A DNA stretch of 41,766 nucleotides from Tannerellaceae bacterium (GCA_021201295.1 JAJQFE010000004.1:1-41766), one strand, 5' to 3'. Positions 1-10,714 are shown, numbered from the stretch's first letter. Program-made: numbers and translations. Notes: generated by a model not told the origin, from the letters alone.

Positions 1-41
1 CCCGGAGCCGGTTGGTTCAGATAAGCAAGAAGCCGTTTCAT
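1..41 (-). CDS. possible start of a gene running off the left edge
   Basis: On the minus strand an ATG at 41-39 opens a reading frame (MKRLLAYLNQPAP...) that stays open to the window edge. It begins 6 bases after the stop of the aminotransferase gene, the spacing expected inside an operon. Only 13 residues are visible, so I cannot name a family. Confidence 0.3.
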   Translation of the reverse strand, partial: MKRLLAYLNQPAP

Positions 42-47
42 CGGGAA

Positions 48-1205
48 TTAGCTAAAAAAGTTCCTGACATGTTCAATCATATACTCCACCATCTCTTCTT
101 TCAGTTCCGTATGGATAGGCAGGGATAATACTTTGTCAGGTAATTGCAGGGTAACCGGCATATGATCCACTTTACGGGCCAGTCCACGCAGGGCAGGCTG
201 CCTTTCCAGGGAAGCGGGGTAATAGACCATGGAGGGAATTCCTTTCTGTTTAAGGTATTCTTTCAGGGCATCTCTTTTCCCGTTTTTCACCTGAAGGGTG
301 TACTGGTGATAGACATGGGTAGAAAAAGAGGCTACCTGTGGAGTGACCAACTCCTCTATATCAACAAAAGCACGGTCATATTCAGCGGCTATGCTGATCC
401 TTTTCCGGGTAAAACTGGAGATATATTTCAGTTTAACATCCAGAATAGCCGCCTGGATCGTATCCAGCCGGGAATTACATCCGACTACCTGGTGTTGATA
501 TTTACTGCTCTGTCCATGGCTGGCCACTATTTTAAGCTGGCGGGCGATCTGTTCATCGGAAGTCATCATAGCGCCTCCGTCTCCATAACAGGCTAAAGGT
601 TTGGACGGGAAAAAAGAAGTGGTCCCTACATCTCCTATGGTTCCCGACTGTTTGGCCACTCCATTCCGGAAAGTATAAGTAGCTCCGATGGATTGGGCAT
701 TATCTTCAATAACAGCCAGGTTATATTTCTTTCCGATCCGCAGAATAGGTTCCATATCCGCACACTGTCCGAATAAATGCACGGCAATAATGGCTTTCGT
801 TTGCCGGGAAATAGCATGTTCAATCTTATCCGGATTGATCGTAAAGGTATAAGGATCTACATCTACCAAAACAGGCGTCATGCCCAGTAGGGCTACCGCT
901 TCGGCTGCTGCAATATACGTAAAAGCCGGAACGATCACTTCATCGCCGGCCTGTAAACCCAGTGCCATTAAGGCTATCTGGATGGCATCCGTACCATTGG
1001 CACAGGGAACCACATACGGTACGCCGACATAGGCTGCTAAATGGTCTGCAAATGCCTGAACCTGTGGCCCATTAATAAAAGCACTCTGATTGAGAACCGA
1101 CTGAATGGCTGCGTCGATTTCACTTTTCAACCGCCGGTATTGAGTATGCAAATCTACCATTTGAATACTCTCATCAAACATAATAGCCATCTGTCTGGTA
1201 CTCAT
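48..1205 (-). CDS. DegT/DnrJ/EryC1/StrS-family PLP-dependent sugar aminotransferase
   Basis: This is a fold-type I PLP enzyme of the sugar-aminotransferase family. Such enzymes transfer an amino group to a nucleotide-linked keto-sugar, usually for LPS, capsule or glycan building blocks in the cytoplasm. Visible family marks are the cofactor-phosphate loop CANGTDA (residues 68-74), the pyridine-nitrogen aspartate in VIEDNAQ (D168) and the PLP lysine in FFPSKPLACYGDGGA (K202). The length of 385 residues is slightly long. Homologues usually begin close to IQMVDLHTQY, so an internal Met (residue 9) could be the true start. A TATATTTG promoter element lies about 40 bases upstream, and another gene may start 6 bases downstream. 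The substrate cannot be read from the sequence. No lesion is seen. Confidence 0.9.
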   Translation of the reverse strand: MSTRQMAIMFDESIQMVDLHTQYRRLKSEIDAAIQSVLNQSAFINGPQVQAFADHLAAYVGVPYVVPCANGTDAIQIALMALGLQAGDEVIVPAFTYIAAAEAVALLGMTPVLVDVDPYTFTINPDKIEHAISRQTKAIIAVHLFGQCADMEPILRIGKKYNLAVIEDNAQSIGATYTFRNGVAKQSGTIGDVGTTSFFPSKPLACYGDGGAMMTSDEQIARQLKIVASHGQSSKYQHQVVGCNSRLDTIQAAILDVKLKYISSFTRKRISIAAEYDRAFVDIEELVTPQVASFSTHVYHQYTLQVKNGKRDALKEYLKQKGIPSMVYYPASLERQPALRGLARKVDHMPVTLQLPDKVLSLPIHTELKEEMVEYMIEHVRNFFS

Positions 1206-1245
1206 CTTTGTCTGGTCTTACTATAGCTGTCTGTTACTAAAACAG

Positions 1246-1253
1246 CAAATATA
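1246..1253 (-). promoter_or_regulatory. Bacteroidetes-type -7 promoter element for the aminotransferase gene
   Basis: The minus strand reads TATATTTG, matching the Bacteroidetes sigma -7 consensus TAnnTTTG, 41 bases before the ATG at 1205. A -33 TTTG is not clear, so the call rests on the -7 element and its position. Confidence 0.5.
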
Positions 1254-1304
1254 GTTAACAATTGAAAATTAACCATTAGGAATTGACAATTTTATAGGAA
1301 GAAA

Positions 1305-1339
1305 TAAAAAATAAGGGATATCCGCCAGAACATCCCTTA
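1305..1339 (-). terminator. Rho-independent terminator after metG
   Basis: TAAGGGAT (1312-1319) and ATCCCTTA (1332-1339) form an 8-bp perfect stem with a 12-base loop. On the minus strand the stem is followed by a T run (A run at 1305-1311 on the plus strand). It lies about 70 bases after the expected native end of metG at 1408, not after the premature stop, which supports 1408 as the ancestral gene end. Confidence 0.65.
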
Positions 1340-1407
1340 CCTGAAATTAAATATTTTCTACTTGCTACTTAACTACCAGCGAAGCAATAATTCCTCTGAC
1401 TACTTTT

Positions 1408-3447
1408 TTACTTTACTTCGCTACCCGGTTTAACCGTTTTCTCCGGCATGATAACAGAAAGTTTCCCATCAGAATCTTCTGCAGACAGAATCATTCCTTC
1501 CGACACAATGCCCTTCAGTTTTCGCGGGGCCAGATTAGCTATAAAACAAACCTGTTTTCCTATCAGATCTTCGGGGGCATAGTGCTGAGCGATACCGGAG
1601 ACAATCGTTCATTTCTCTAATCCGTCATCAATCCGGAACTGTAATAGTTTATCTGCTTTCGGTACTTTGGTGCATTCAAGCACAGTTCCTACCCGGATAT
1701 CCAGCTTGGTAAAGTCATCGAAGTTAATATTTTCAAGAATGGGATTAGCTTTATAGTTCTCTTCCTCATTCTGCTTCTTAGTATCCAGCAACTTTTGGAC
1801 CTGGGCTTCAATAACAGCATCCTCTATCTTTTCAAATAAAAGTTCAGCTTCTCCTAATGTATGGCCCGCTTCCAACAGGTCAGCAGCCCCCAGACGATCC
1901 CAACCTAATGGTTCTACATTCAGCATCCTGTTCAGTTTATCCATACTGAAAGGAAGGAAGGGTTCAAAGGCGATCGCTAAATTGGCAGTGATCTGTAAAG
2001 AAATGTTCATAATTGTAGCGACACGGTTCATATCTGTTTTAGCGAGTTTCCAGGGTTCCGTATCTGCCAGATATTTATTCCCGATACGGGCCAGATTCAT
2101 CGCTTCTTTCTGTGCGTCCCGGAAATGATAAGTATCCAATAAACGTTCCACTTCCTGTTTTACATGGGCAAAATCGGCTAATGTCTGACGGTCATAGTCT
2201 GTTAATTCTCCTGCTGCCGGAACTTTCCCTTCAAAGTACTTATTGGTCAGTACCAGGGCGCGGTTGACAAAATTACCCAGAATAGCTACCAGTTCGTTAT
2301 TATTGCGTGCCTGAAAATCCTTCCAGGTAAAATCATTATCTTTGGTTTCAGGTGCATTGGCTGTTAAAACATATCTCAGGACATCCTGTTTACCGGGCAT
2401 CTCCTCCAGATATTCGTGTAACCAGACTGCCCAGTTACGGGAAGTGGAGATTTTATCTCCTTCCAGATTCAGGAATTCATTAGCCGGTACATTCTCAGGT
2501 AAACAGAAGCTACCTTCTGCTTTTAACATGGCCGGGAATACAATACAGTGGAATACGATATTATCTTTTCCGATAAAATAGACAATTTTTGATTCGGGGT
2601 CTTTCCACCATTGCTCCCAGCTATCCGGTAAAAGTTCTTTGGTATTGGATATATAACCGATAGGTGCATCAAACCATACATATAATACTTTTCCTTCCGC
2701 TCCTTCCACCGGAACCGGAATTCCCCAATCCAGGTCACGGCTGACCGCCCGTGGCTGTAAGCCCATATCCAGCCAGCTTTTACACTGTCCGTATACGTTG
2801 GGCTTCCATTCTTTATGTTCTTCTAAGATCCATTGACGGAGAAATGGCTCATGTTTGTCCAAAGGAAGATACCAATGTTTGGTTTCCCGGAGAACAGGTG
2901 CGCTGCCACTGATGGCAGATTTGGGATGAATAAGATCCTGTGGACTTAAGGATGTCCCACAGGCTTCGCATTGGTCACCATAAGCGTTTTCATTTCCACA
3001 ATGCGGACAGGTACCGGTAATATACCGGTCTGCGAGAAACTGTCTGGCTTCTTCATCGTAGTATTGTTCACTGGTTTTTTCGATGAATTTGCCTTTATCA
3101 TAAAGTGTACGGAAAAACTCAGAGGCTACTTCCCGATGAGTATCAGAAGTCGTGCGGGAATATATATCAAATGTGATACCAAAATCCTCAAAAGACTTTT
3201 TGATGATTGCATGGTAACGGTCTACTACATCCTGGGGAGTGATCCCTTCTTTCTTAGCCCGCAGTGTAATAGGGACCCCATGTTCATCCGATCCTCCGAC
3301 CATTAACACTTCTTCCCCTTTTAACCGCAGATAGCGGACATAAATATCAGCAGGCACATATACGCCTGCGAGGTGTCCGATATGCACCGGACCATTTGCA
3401 TACGGCAATGCCGTAGTGATCAGCGTTCTCCTGAAATGCTTTTTCAT
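1408..3447 (-). CDS. metG: methionyl-tRNA synthetase, interrupted by an in-frame TGA at residue 613
   Basis: Class I aminoacyl-tRNA synthetase charging tRNA-Met in the cytoplasm. Visible marks: HIGH signature HIGHLAG (residues 22-28), a four-cysteine zinc knuckle (C147, C150, C160, C163) and the KMSKS-equivalent DKISTS (331-336). The open frame from 3447 ends at a TGA (1609-1611) after 612 residues. Past it the same frame continues ([17 protein letters not shown]...) to a TAA at 1408-1410, giving about 679 codons, a normal length. The TGA replaces what is normally Arg in the DGLEKRTIVSG-type motif of the C-terminal tRNA-binding (OB-fold, dimerisation) domain. The catalytic body is complete. 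In E. coli the equivalent C-terminal domain is dispensable for aminoacylation, so the truncated enzyme may still work. A TACCTTTG promoter lies just upstream. Confidence 0.9.
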
Positions 3448-3472
3448 ACCTTTCTACATTCTGTTTGAGGCA

Positions 3473-3480
3473 CAAAGGTA
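3473..3480 (-). promoter_or_regulatory. -7 promoter element for metG
   Basis: The minus strand reads TACCTTTG (TAnnTTTG consensus) 26 bases before the metG ATG, implying a leader of roughly 20 bases. No clear -33 TTTG. Confidence 0.5.
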
Positions 3481-3663
3481 GGAAATTATTTCATTCTTCA
3501 GAAGTATTCAGAAAGTTGGGAAAAATCAGAGCTAAGGTACTCACAGGACTTACCTTACTGATGCTTTATTTTAATCAGCCTATTTTCTTATTATTATCTA
3601 ATAGAGAAGATGATACTTAACGATTTTTATAGTACAGACCTGTTTCCTTATCTTATTTTTACA

Positions 3664-3671
3664 TATCTTTG
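3664..3671 (+). promoter_or_regulatory. -7 promoter element for the DUF4493/PCMD gene array
   Basis: TATCTTTG matches TAnnTTTG exactly. A TTTC at 3643-3646 is at about -33 spacing. The predicted start near 3678 gives a leader of about 90 bases before the ATG at 3768. It is the only convincing plus-strand promoter before the six co-directional genes. The rest of the 320-base gap 3448-3767 holds the metG promoter and no other feature I can see. Confidence 0.55.
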
Positions 3672-3767
3672 CAGCGGCTTATTTTTGCCATATCAATCTA
3701 TTTTTCATTACATTTTACAGGATATGATTTCTCTGTAAATTAATGATATACCAATTTGAAAGGCCGT

Positions 3768-6368
3768 ATGAAGAACGCTATCAAAAAATTCCATAGTCCT
3801 GTGAGAACTATCCTATTCCTGCTATGTATACTTATAGCAGGCAGTTCTTTCTATTCCTGTGCTGATGATATCGATAACAGACTAAAAGATCCGGGTATCC
3901 TGAGTCTCACACTCGCTTCGGATACCACTTTCGGGAATATAGTAACTACGAAAGCCCAGATATTAGAGGAACTGATTCCTTTTCAGTATATAAACAACTA
4001 TACGGTAGAAATTCTACAAGGAAATACCACTGTTCATTCATATGACAATTTTGAAGATATGCCGGAGGAAATAGAACTTTCAGCCGGGGCCTATACGATG
4101 AAAGCCTATAAAGGAGAAAATAAACCGGCGGCTTTCAACAGTCCTTATTTTGAAGGGGTGGTTGATTTCGTGATCGAGAAAGGCATACGTACTCCTATTT
4201 CAGATACCTGTACCTTAGCCAATACCCGGGTAGCGGTTACCTACACCGATGATTTCCTGAATGCGTATGAACAGTTCCGGATCCGGATGAATACAGAACA
4301 TATGGTAACTGACACCATCGGTTTCAAAGAGGATGAGATCCGGGGAGCTTATTTCAAAACGGATGCCACCGGTACGGACCTGAATATGAACCTGTGGTTA
4401 GTGAAGCGGGAAGACTCTGTCATCAATTATTATAAACCCAGCCCCCTGACAATCTATCCACGGGAAAATGTGGTTCTCTTGTTTAAAACGGACAGTGCCG
4501 CGCTGAATGGTATCGGACTACAGGTGACTATTAACCGCGCATATGATAAAGATACGACCCTGAATATGACGATTCCGGAATATGCATGGGGGGGGCGTGA
4601 AAGAGCCTACGTTAGACGTTACCTCTTTCCCTTCTCTACTGGATAATGTTTCTTATTTCGCTTTACAGGAAAATAACTATAATCCCGGATACGTATATCT
4701 AGATTATACGGTTCCGGGCGGAGTCGGAAAAGCGATGGTTAGCATATCCCGGACTGAAAACGGAAGTACTACAACTACCGATTACGATCTGACCACTACT
4801 GCCGAAGCCAAAGCAGCCAACGAAATTGGTATTACACTGAGTGATCAAAGTAATAGTGAAGAGTATACAATAGCTACAGAAACTAAAAACGGCCGTATAC
4901 ACTTTACAGATGCTTTGGCACAGTTACCCGCTTCCACAAATGAGGTGGAATATATCTATAGGGTGTATGTGGTGGATGCAGTTCCTGTCAATCCGAATTC
5001 TACTGATACAGTACAGATGGTGGTGAAACCAAATCCGGTAGGTCCTTCCAGTCTGGAAAATATGAATAACACGGTACAAGATTATTCTATTCTGGCTACA
5101 GCCACATTAGATAATCCTATTGAAATTAAGTTCAATACGGATGCCGGTATAAAATCGGCTACATTAACAGTAGAAAGAAACAATACAAACGTGGGAGAAT
5201 ACGACATCACTTCTACACTTCCGGCAGGAGTCACTTATGCAAACGGTGTACTTACTTTCGACAGAAGTTTTGTAAACTATCTGGAAGTGGAACCGGGAGT
5301 CACAGAGACCTATACATTCACTATCAAGGCTACGGATAATTTAGGAGAAGTCTTTGAAAATAGTCCGATGCGTTTTTCTGTAAGTCTGACCCCTGTATTT
5401 GAAATCGTTGTTCCTTCTGAACATATCTGGGGATGGAAAGCGAAGATTGGAGCTACTGTTTCCGGATTAACAGCTATCAATAAATCTAATCTCACACTTC
5501 TTCTTTCAACAGACGGAAATAATTATTCAGAATTACAAGATCCGGAGGTAGAAGGTCTTCAGGCAAATATTATAAAAAATAGGTTAGAAATGCAGAAAAC
5601 CTATTATGTAAAAGCAAGGTACAATCAGATAGAAAGTGGAGTATATACTTTTATTACAGAAGGAGAGGACTTACTGAATGGCGATATGGAAGATTGGATA
5701 GTAGAAAATAAACAATGTTCTTATAAATCAGGAGGAATCTTTTCTAGTTCTGCCACCTTACATATTCCATATCCATCTTTAACTAATTGGATCAACAATA
5801 ATAGTGTTACGGCCTATAATACTACTTCCAGTTCGACTTTAGGTGGTGATACATATGCAGCATTAGGATGTTTTCCGACAGTGGTTTATGATATAGAAAG
5901 TAATGATAAATATGCAGTGATCCGTACGATTGATGCTACAACTTCCGTGAATGGATACAGTAATGGAAAAGCCCGGGGAGAGCTTAGCTATGAATCTAAT
6001 TTCAGTTCACGTCCATCCAGTATCACATTTGATTATAGTTATCAATCTCTCGAGAATAGTGGAGAGCAATTTGTTGTTGAAATCCTGGTTTATTCCGAGG
6101 CAGGTACAGAATTGGTTCTGCTAAATTAACAGGAGGCAATGAAACCAATTTTATTACTCATACATTGCCTATAGAATATACAATCCAGGATCAGAAAGCA
6201 AATCAGATAAAAATACTTTTTGCATCCTCTGATAGTTCTAATCCACAGATAATCACAGGAGAAATATCTACCTATAATTATCAAGGTAGTTTAACTACCT
6301 ACACAAGTGTTAATTATGGAAGTACTCTAAAAATTGATAATGTAAAATTAAACTATACAGGAAATTAA
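3768..6368 (+). pseudogene. DUF4493 / PCMD-like surface lipoprotein, two frameshifts
   Basis: Reconstructed as one gene of about 866 residues. ATG 3768 is chosen over an upstream TTG (3756) because it opens a clean lipoprotein signal (MKNAIKKF..., hydrophobic stretch, then SSFYSC). The first part (3768 to about 4590) is a DUF4493 module with the family pattern AGAYTMKAYKGENKPAAF, PYFEG, then TCTLANTRVAVTYTDDFL. The C-terminal part starts near 5677 with NGDMEDW and ends IDNVKLNY, a PCMD/jelly-roll carbohydrate-domain pattern. Lesion 1: a run of eight G at 4588-4595, where seven would keep frame (YAWGG then VKEPTLDV). Lesion 2: about one A missing near 6109-6111 (expected GTEIGSAKLTGG). The fragments are 3768-4646, 4582-6129 and 6165-6368. 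The G run could be a phase-variation tract, a decay mutation or a base-calling error. It leads the array and is 3 bases from the next gene. Confidence 0.75.
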
Positions 6369-6370
6369 AT

Positions 6371-7148
6371 ATGAAAAACATACAATATTATACATCCATT
6401 TTACTAATTGGTTTAGGAGCTATTTCCTGTCAGTCAGAGAAAGGAGAGGCGGATTATCCCTTCACTAATCTCAACGTAGGAGCATTATACCTGGGAACAC
6501 CGGAAATAAATGAAGATATTCCAACGATTATCACTCGTTCTGCAGACTTCAGTATGCTGGATAAAAACAAGTTTATTATTGAAATTCAGGGAACAGGAAG
6601 CAGCAATGGTTCTACGTTTAAACGTTTTGAAACTTACACCCAGCTGGAAGAATATGGCATGCCTTTAGAATTACCGGTCGGACCTTATCTGGTGAGAGCT
6701 TTTTCTTATGACCCTGCAGATGTTTTACGTGAACAGCCCTATTTCTTAGGGAAACTACTTTAAATATACAATCGCATGAGGTAAGTACGGTGACGGTAGA
6801 ATGCAAATATAAAAGTATAGGAGTTGAAATTCAGTTAACAAGTAATTTCCTGAACGAATTTATGGATAACTATACCGTTACCGTCCAACAGGATATGGAT
6901 GGAGCCTCGGCTGCCTATACAGCAGCTAACACAGACCGGATCTATTTTACAAATGATTGTAATTATTTCTGAAGGTCATTATAGAATGCACCAATAAAGA
7001 TAATTATCCATATAATCCTCGTGTTTACTATTTCAACAAAGATGCAATGGACCCACAGTTTGATAATGATGCACCTTACAGAGGTGAATACTTTATTATA
7101 ACGATTGATACAGATACAGCAACCGGATTTTCATCGGCAACTAACTAA
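6371..7148 (+). pseudogene. short DUF4493 lipoprotein, two single-base deletions
   Basis: The signal MKNIQYYTSILLIGLGAISC has a lipobox (AISC), followed by one DUF4493-like module: LPVGPYLVRAFSYDPADV, EQPYFLGE, then TVECKYKSIGVEIQLTSNFL. Reconstructed length is about 259 residues, one domain and no tip. Frame 1 (6371-6763) breaks near 6749-6754, where one G appears lost (QPYFLG then ETTLNIQSHEVSTVTVECKY). Frame 2 ends at 6972. A second single-base loss near 6966-6974 restores IIECTNKDNYPYNPRVYYF down to a TAA at 7146-7148. Conserved sequence resumes exactly in the next frame each time, so these are indels and not separate genes. It sits 3 bases after the previous gene and 11 before the next. 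Confidence 0.7.
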
Positions 7149-7159
7149 GTAATTTTTTT

Positions 7160-8495
7160 ATGAAACACACTATATACATTACTTTCTTATGGATCGGATG
7201 GGTTATGATGGGAATCACTTCCTGTGAACTGCAGAAAGATCTGATGGGTAAAGGAGATAACACGGATAATCCGTCTATCGACCCTAATTTATTAGGAGGA
7301 TTAAGCCTGGTTCTAAATCCGGAAAAGGAGGCTGAAGTACCTTCAAAAACAGACGGGGTGTCCGGTTCTGATATTGTCGTGCTGGATATGAATCAATTTT
7401 TCGTACAGATCCTGGACGAAGAGGGAGAGCTTATAAAATATTATAATACTTATAAAGAGATTGAACAGGGGGGTACAATCTTCTTACCTAAGGGGACTTA
7501 TTACATTCAGGCTTCTTTGGGAGACCTGGTAGAAGCCGGATTTGATATGCCTTACTATGAAGGTATCAATACCTGTGTAATTACTCCTAAGGAAGTAGCC
7601 TCAGTTATTACTAAATGTGTGCTGGCCAATAAAAAAATTACTCTTTCTTATACAGATGAATTCCTGGCAAAATTCAAAAGTGACTATAAGATTATTATGA
7701 CCAACGGAGCAGGAGTTTTAACCCTGGGCCATAATAAAACCCGGGTTCCTTACTTCAAATCTAGTGACCGTTTAGATTTCATTATTCATACGACTACAGT
7801 AGAAGGATTGGATCTGACCTACTCCATGAATTTGTTTGAAGATGATGATGTTTCTTCCCACAATAATATCTTAGTGGACCTCGATGTGGTTCCGGACACC
7901 GATACCAAACCCGATCCGGGACCTGATCCCGGAGAACCGGAACCGGAAGAGCCGGGAGAAGGAGAGCAGCCAACATTAGTCGTAAATATCTCCCTTATCA
8001 ACAGAGAATATGTAATCGAGATTCCATCAAACTTTGTGAATCCGGATGAAGGTGGGGGGAAATAATTCGGGTGGAGGTGAAGGAGCCCCTACCATTACAG
8101 GTACGGGTCTATCAACTCCTATTGAGATGACTGTAGCAGACGCTTTGGAGAAAGGAGCAACCGTTAGAGTAACGATTAGCACTCCCATGGGTATTAAATC
8201 CTTAGAAGCGCTTATCACTTTCACCAATACAGAATTTATGGAAACAATTAGTATAATGGGCTTAGATAAATCTTTTGATATGCTCAACCTAAATCCTGAA
8301 CTTGAAAATACACTGGTAAATGATGTAGGATTAGCACTCCCATCAGATCCGTACTCCAACATATTTGATATAAGTCAATTTGTAAAATTGATGGCCGTAT
8401 TTAGTGACGGAGGAACTTATAGATTTAAGTTAACAGTTACAGATGTAGAAGGAAATAGCGCATCAGAAACTCTGACTATCATATTAACAAAATAA
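7160..8495 (+). pseudogene. DUF4493 lipoprotein with Pro/Glu-rich linker, one frameshift in a G run
   Basis: The signal MKHTIYITFLWIGWVMMGITSC has the lipobox GITSC. The DUF4493 module spans roughly residues 35-245 (LPKGTYYIQASLGDLVEAGF, PYYEGINTCVI, KCVLANKKITLSYTDEFL). A low-complexity linker rich in Pro, Glu, Gly and Asp (about 7900-7970) follows, then a C-terminal beta-rich domain ending in a cadherin/Ig-like GGTYRFKLTVTDVEGN. Frame 1 stops at 8065. Conserved sequence continues from about 8060 in the next frame to TAA 8493-8495. The slip is at a run of six G (8054-8059), where five would read DEGGGNNSGGGEG. Reconstructed length is about 444 residues. Loss or gain of a single G would turn the C-terminal domain on or off. 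Confidence 0.75.
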
Positions 8496-8503
8496 AGATC
8501 AAG

Positions 8504-10714
8504 ATGAAAGATAAAATATATATTGTTGCATGGTTATTATCTATTCTTTTCTTTATTCCGGCCTGTGATAAAGAAATGAGTGGTACGGATGATTCCGGAT
8601 ATATTTTACTGGGAGTAGAAAAAAATGAAATTCTCTATACCAAAGCTGGAGAACCTATAACGGATGAAATATTAGGAGTATATTTTATTAATACGGCAAC
8701 CAATGATACTACAAAGCAATTTGAAAATTATAAAGAGGAAGTTGAAGGACAACGAATCCTCCTGCCAGCTGCAACTTATGATGTTATAATAAGCTCATTC
8801 TCACCGGATAATCTAGCATGGGATACTCCGGTTTACTATGCAGATACAACTTTAACTATTAAATCAGGAGAAATAGCTTCTGCCGCACTTGAATGTAAAA
8901 TAACCAATACTAAAGTTACCGTAGATTTCACATCAAATGTAGCAACCTATTTTAGTTATTACGAAGCATTGGTTGCAGGTAAATCAGGAGAATTAACATT
9001 TGTAATGGATGAAACCCGGGCAGGTTTTTATTTTACAGATAAACTTACTATTACTTTAAATCTGATCAATAAAAATAATGGTCTCGCTTTCCAGTTTATT
9101 AAAGTGTTCCCGGATATACAACCCAGATATCACTATAAATTAAAATTTGATACCACTGATTCAGGGGATGAAGCTGCCGGAGGGAATATTGATATTACTG
9201 TCAATGAAGAGCTGGAAGAGATTGAATACACTATCAAACTCTCTAAATACACCCAGCTCATGGATTTACCGAAAGCTCCATCTACTCAGATAGCGACTCA
9301 GTTTGCAGGGGAGCAAAATGAATCCGAAAATTCCTCTTTAACCTTTAAAAAAGTGATAGGAGAAAATGCAGTAGAAAAACATCAGTTAGTAATTTCAACA
9401 GAAGCAGGCCTGAAAAACTTATATATAAATTTGTCAGAGACCTTTATTGAGGAAGGCTTACCTGAAATATTTGATTGGTTTACGGTCAATGAAAATGTAA
9501 AGAACAAGATTCAAATCTCCGGAAGTTTTGATGAAGATCATCTAATCTATACGTTAGATTTAAAGAATATGGTTAATAACTATTTAAGAGCCAATGAAAA
9601 TACTCCTCGTAACTATTCCATCGGCATCTCTGCCTTAGATGTATTTCAACAGGAAATTCAAACAACTCTTTCATATACGGTAACACCTGATCTGGATTTA
9701 ATGACCTATACTATAAATGAAGTAGATGTATGGGCAAAGAGAGCAATCGTCAGGGGCTTCTCTGATCCTACCGGAACAAATGTGTATTTTAAATATGGAA
9801 TAACAGGAAGTAATGAAAACACCTGGACTACAGTTACCGGGACTATGGATGCCACAGGTAATATCAATGCATTACTTACCGGTTTAAATTCTAATACAAA
9901 TTACTCATTTAGACTCTATGGAACTTTAAATGGAGTAGAAGAACAGGGAGATGTATATAGTTTTACCACTGAAGAAGAAAAGCAATTACCTAATGCAGGG
10001 TTTGAAGACTGGCATAAATCCACATCCCCAAGTACTTATTTAGTATATGAAACAGGTGGAGAAATGTTTTGGGATAGTGGTAATCATGGAGGAGCTACCT
10101 TATCTTATTTAGGAGTAGATGGTAACATTACTACTCCGGATGAGAATCTATATAATAGAAATGGTAGTGGAAACAAGTCTGCCCAATTAAAATCTCAGTT
10201 TGTAGGATTAAGTAGTATGGGAAAATTTGCTGCGGGAAACTTATTTGTAGGTGAATATAAATCAACCAGTCTGACTACAATGACAGGTACTATAGACTTT
10301 GGGAGAGAGTTTACCCATAGACCTTCCAAATTAAAAGGCTGGTATAAATACGAGCAGGGATCTATTGATTATTCAGAAACAGATATGGCTCCTAAAAATA
10401 CACCGGACTCAGCACATATTTATATTGCTTTAGGTAATTGGAGTGCTCCCTGGAGGGTGGATAACAATGTCAAAAGTACATTATTTGATCCTAATGATCC
10501 TGGAGTGATTACTTATGGGGAATTAGTTAAAGGGGCAGACACCAGTGGAGAAGATCTTATTGAATTTGAAATAGAATTAGATTACCGGATACATGATCAA
10601 AAACCTACTTATATTATTATTGTAGTATGTTCTGCAAGTAAATATGGAGATTATTTTACCGGTAGTTCAAACAGTACATTATGGGTAGATGATTTTGAAC
10701 TTATATACGAATAA
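8504..10714 (+). CDS. DUF4493-FN3-PCMD surface lipoprotein, intact
   Basis: The only unbroken gene of the array, 736 residues. Order: lipoprotein signal with IPAC lipobox (C21); DUF4493 module about residues 30-245 (LPAATYDVIISSFSP, TPVYYADTTLTI, CKITNTKVTVDFTSN); a beta-rich middle region; a fibronectin-III-like segment about 400-490 (ALLTGLNSNTNYSFRLYG); and a C-terminal PCMD domain from about 495 (LPNAGFEDWHKS to STLWVDDFELIYE). PCMD (putative carbohydrate metabolism domain) is a Bacteroidetes jelly-roll associated with glycan binding. The protein is probably anchored to the outer membrane and exposed as a tip or adhesin subunit. Its PCMD closely parallels that of the gene ending at 13134 (shared KYGDYFTG and LDDFEL-type endings). 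It starts 8 bases after the previous gene and is followed 25 bases later by the beta-barrel gene. The glycan target is unknown. Confidence 0.85.
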   Translation: MKDKIYIVAWLLSILFFIPACDKEMSGTDDSGYILLGVEKNEILYTKAGEPITDEILGVYFINTATNDTTKQFENYKEEVEGQRILLPAATYDVIISSFSPDNLAWDTPVYYADTTLTIKSGEIASAALECKITNTKVTVDFTSNVATYFSYYEALVAGKSGELTFVMDETRAGFYFTDKLTITLNLINKNNGLAFQFIKVFPDIQPRYHYKLKFDTTDSGDEAAGGNIDITVNEELEEIEYTIKLSKYTQLMDLPKAPSTQIATQFAGEQNESENSSLTFKKVIGENAVEKHQLVISTEAGLKNLYINLSETFIEEGLPEIFDWFTVNENVKNKIQISGSFDEDHLIYTLDLKNMVNNYLRANENTPRNYSIGISALDVFQQEIQTTLSYTVTPDLDLMTYTINEVDVWAKRAIVRGFSDPTGTNVYFKYGITGSNENTWTTVTGTMDATGNINALLTGLNSNTNYSFRLYGTLNGVEEQGDVYSFTTEEEKQLPNAGFEDWHKSTSPSTYLVYETGGEMFWDSGNHGGATLSYLGVDGNITTPDENLYNRNGSGNKSAQLKSQFVGLSSMGKFAAGNLFVGEYKSTSLTTMTGTIDFGREFTHRPSKLKGWYKYEQGSIDYSETDMAPKNTPDSAHIYIALGNWSAPWRVDNNVKSTLFDPNDPGVITYGELVKGADTSGEDLIEFEIELDYRIHDQKPTYIIIVVCSASKYGDYFTGSSNSTLWVDDFELIYE

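Noticed and set aside
144-596. 150-residue plus-strand reading frame opposite the aminotransferase gene
   Set aside because: Lies wholly antisense to a well-conserved PLP enzyme, with no recognisable domain or promoter; a shadow frame.
3756-3767. TTG start four codons upstream for the first lipoprotein gene
   Set aside because: The ATG at 3768 directly opens a typical lipoprotein signal; the extra residues (LKGR) add nothing.
7900-7975. CCGGA/CCGGG-rich repeats as a CRISPR or tandem repeat element
   Set aside because: They encode a Pro/Glu/Gly linker in frame with the lipoprotein and have no fixed repeat-spacer period.
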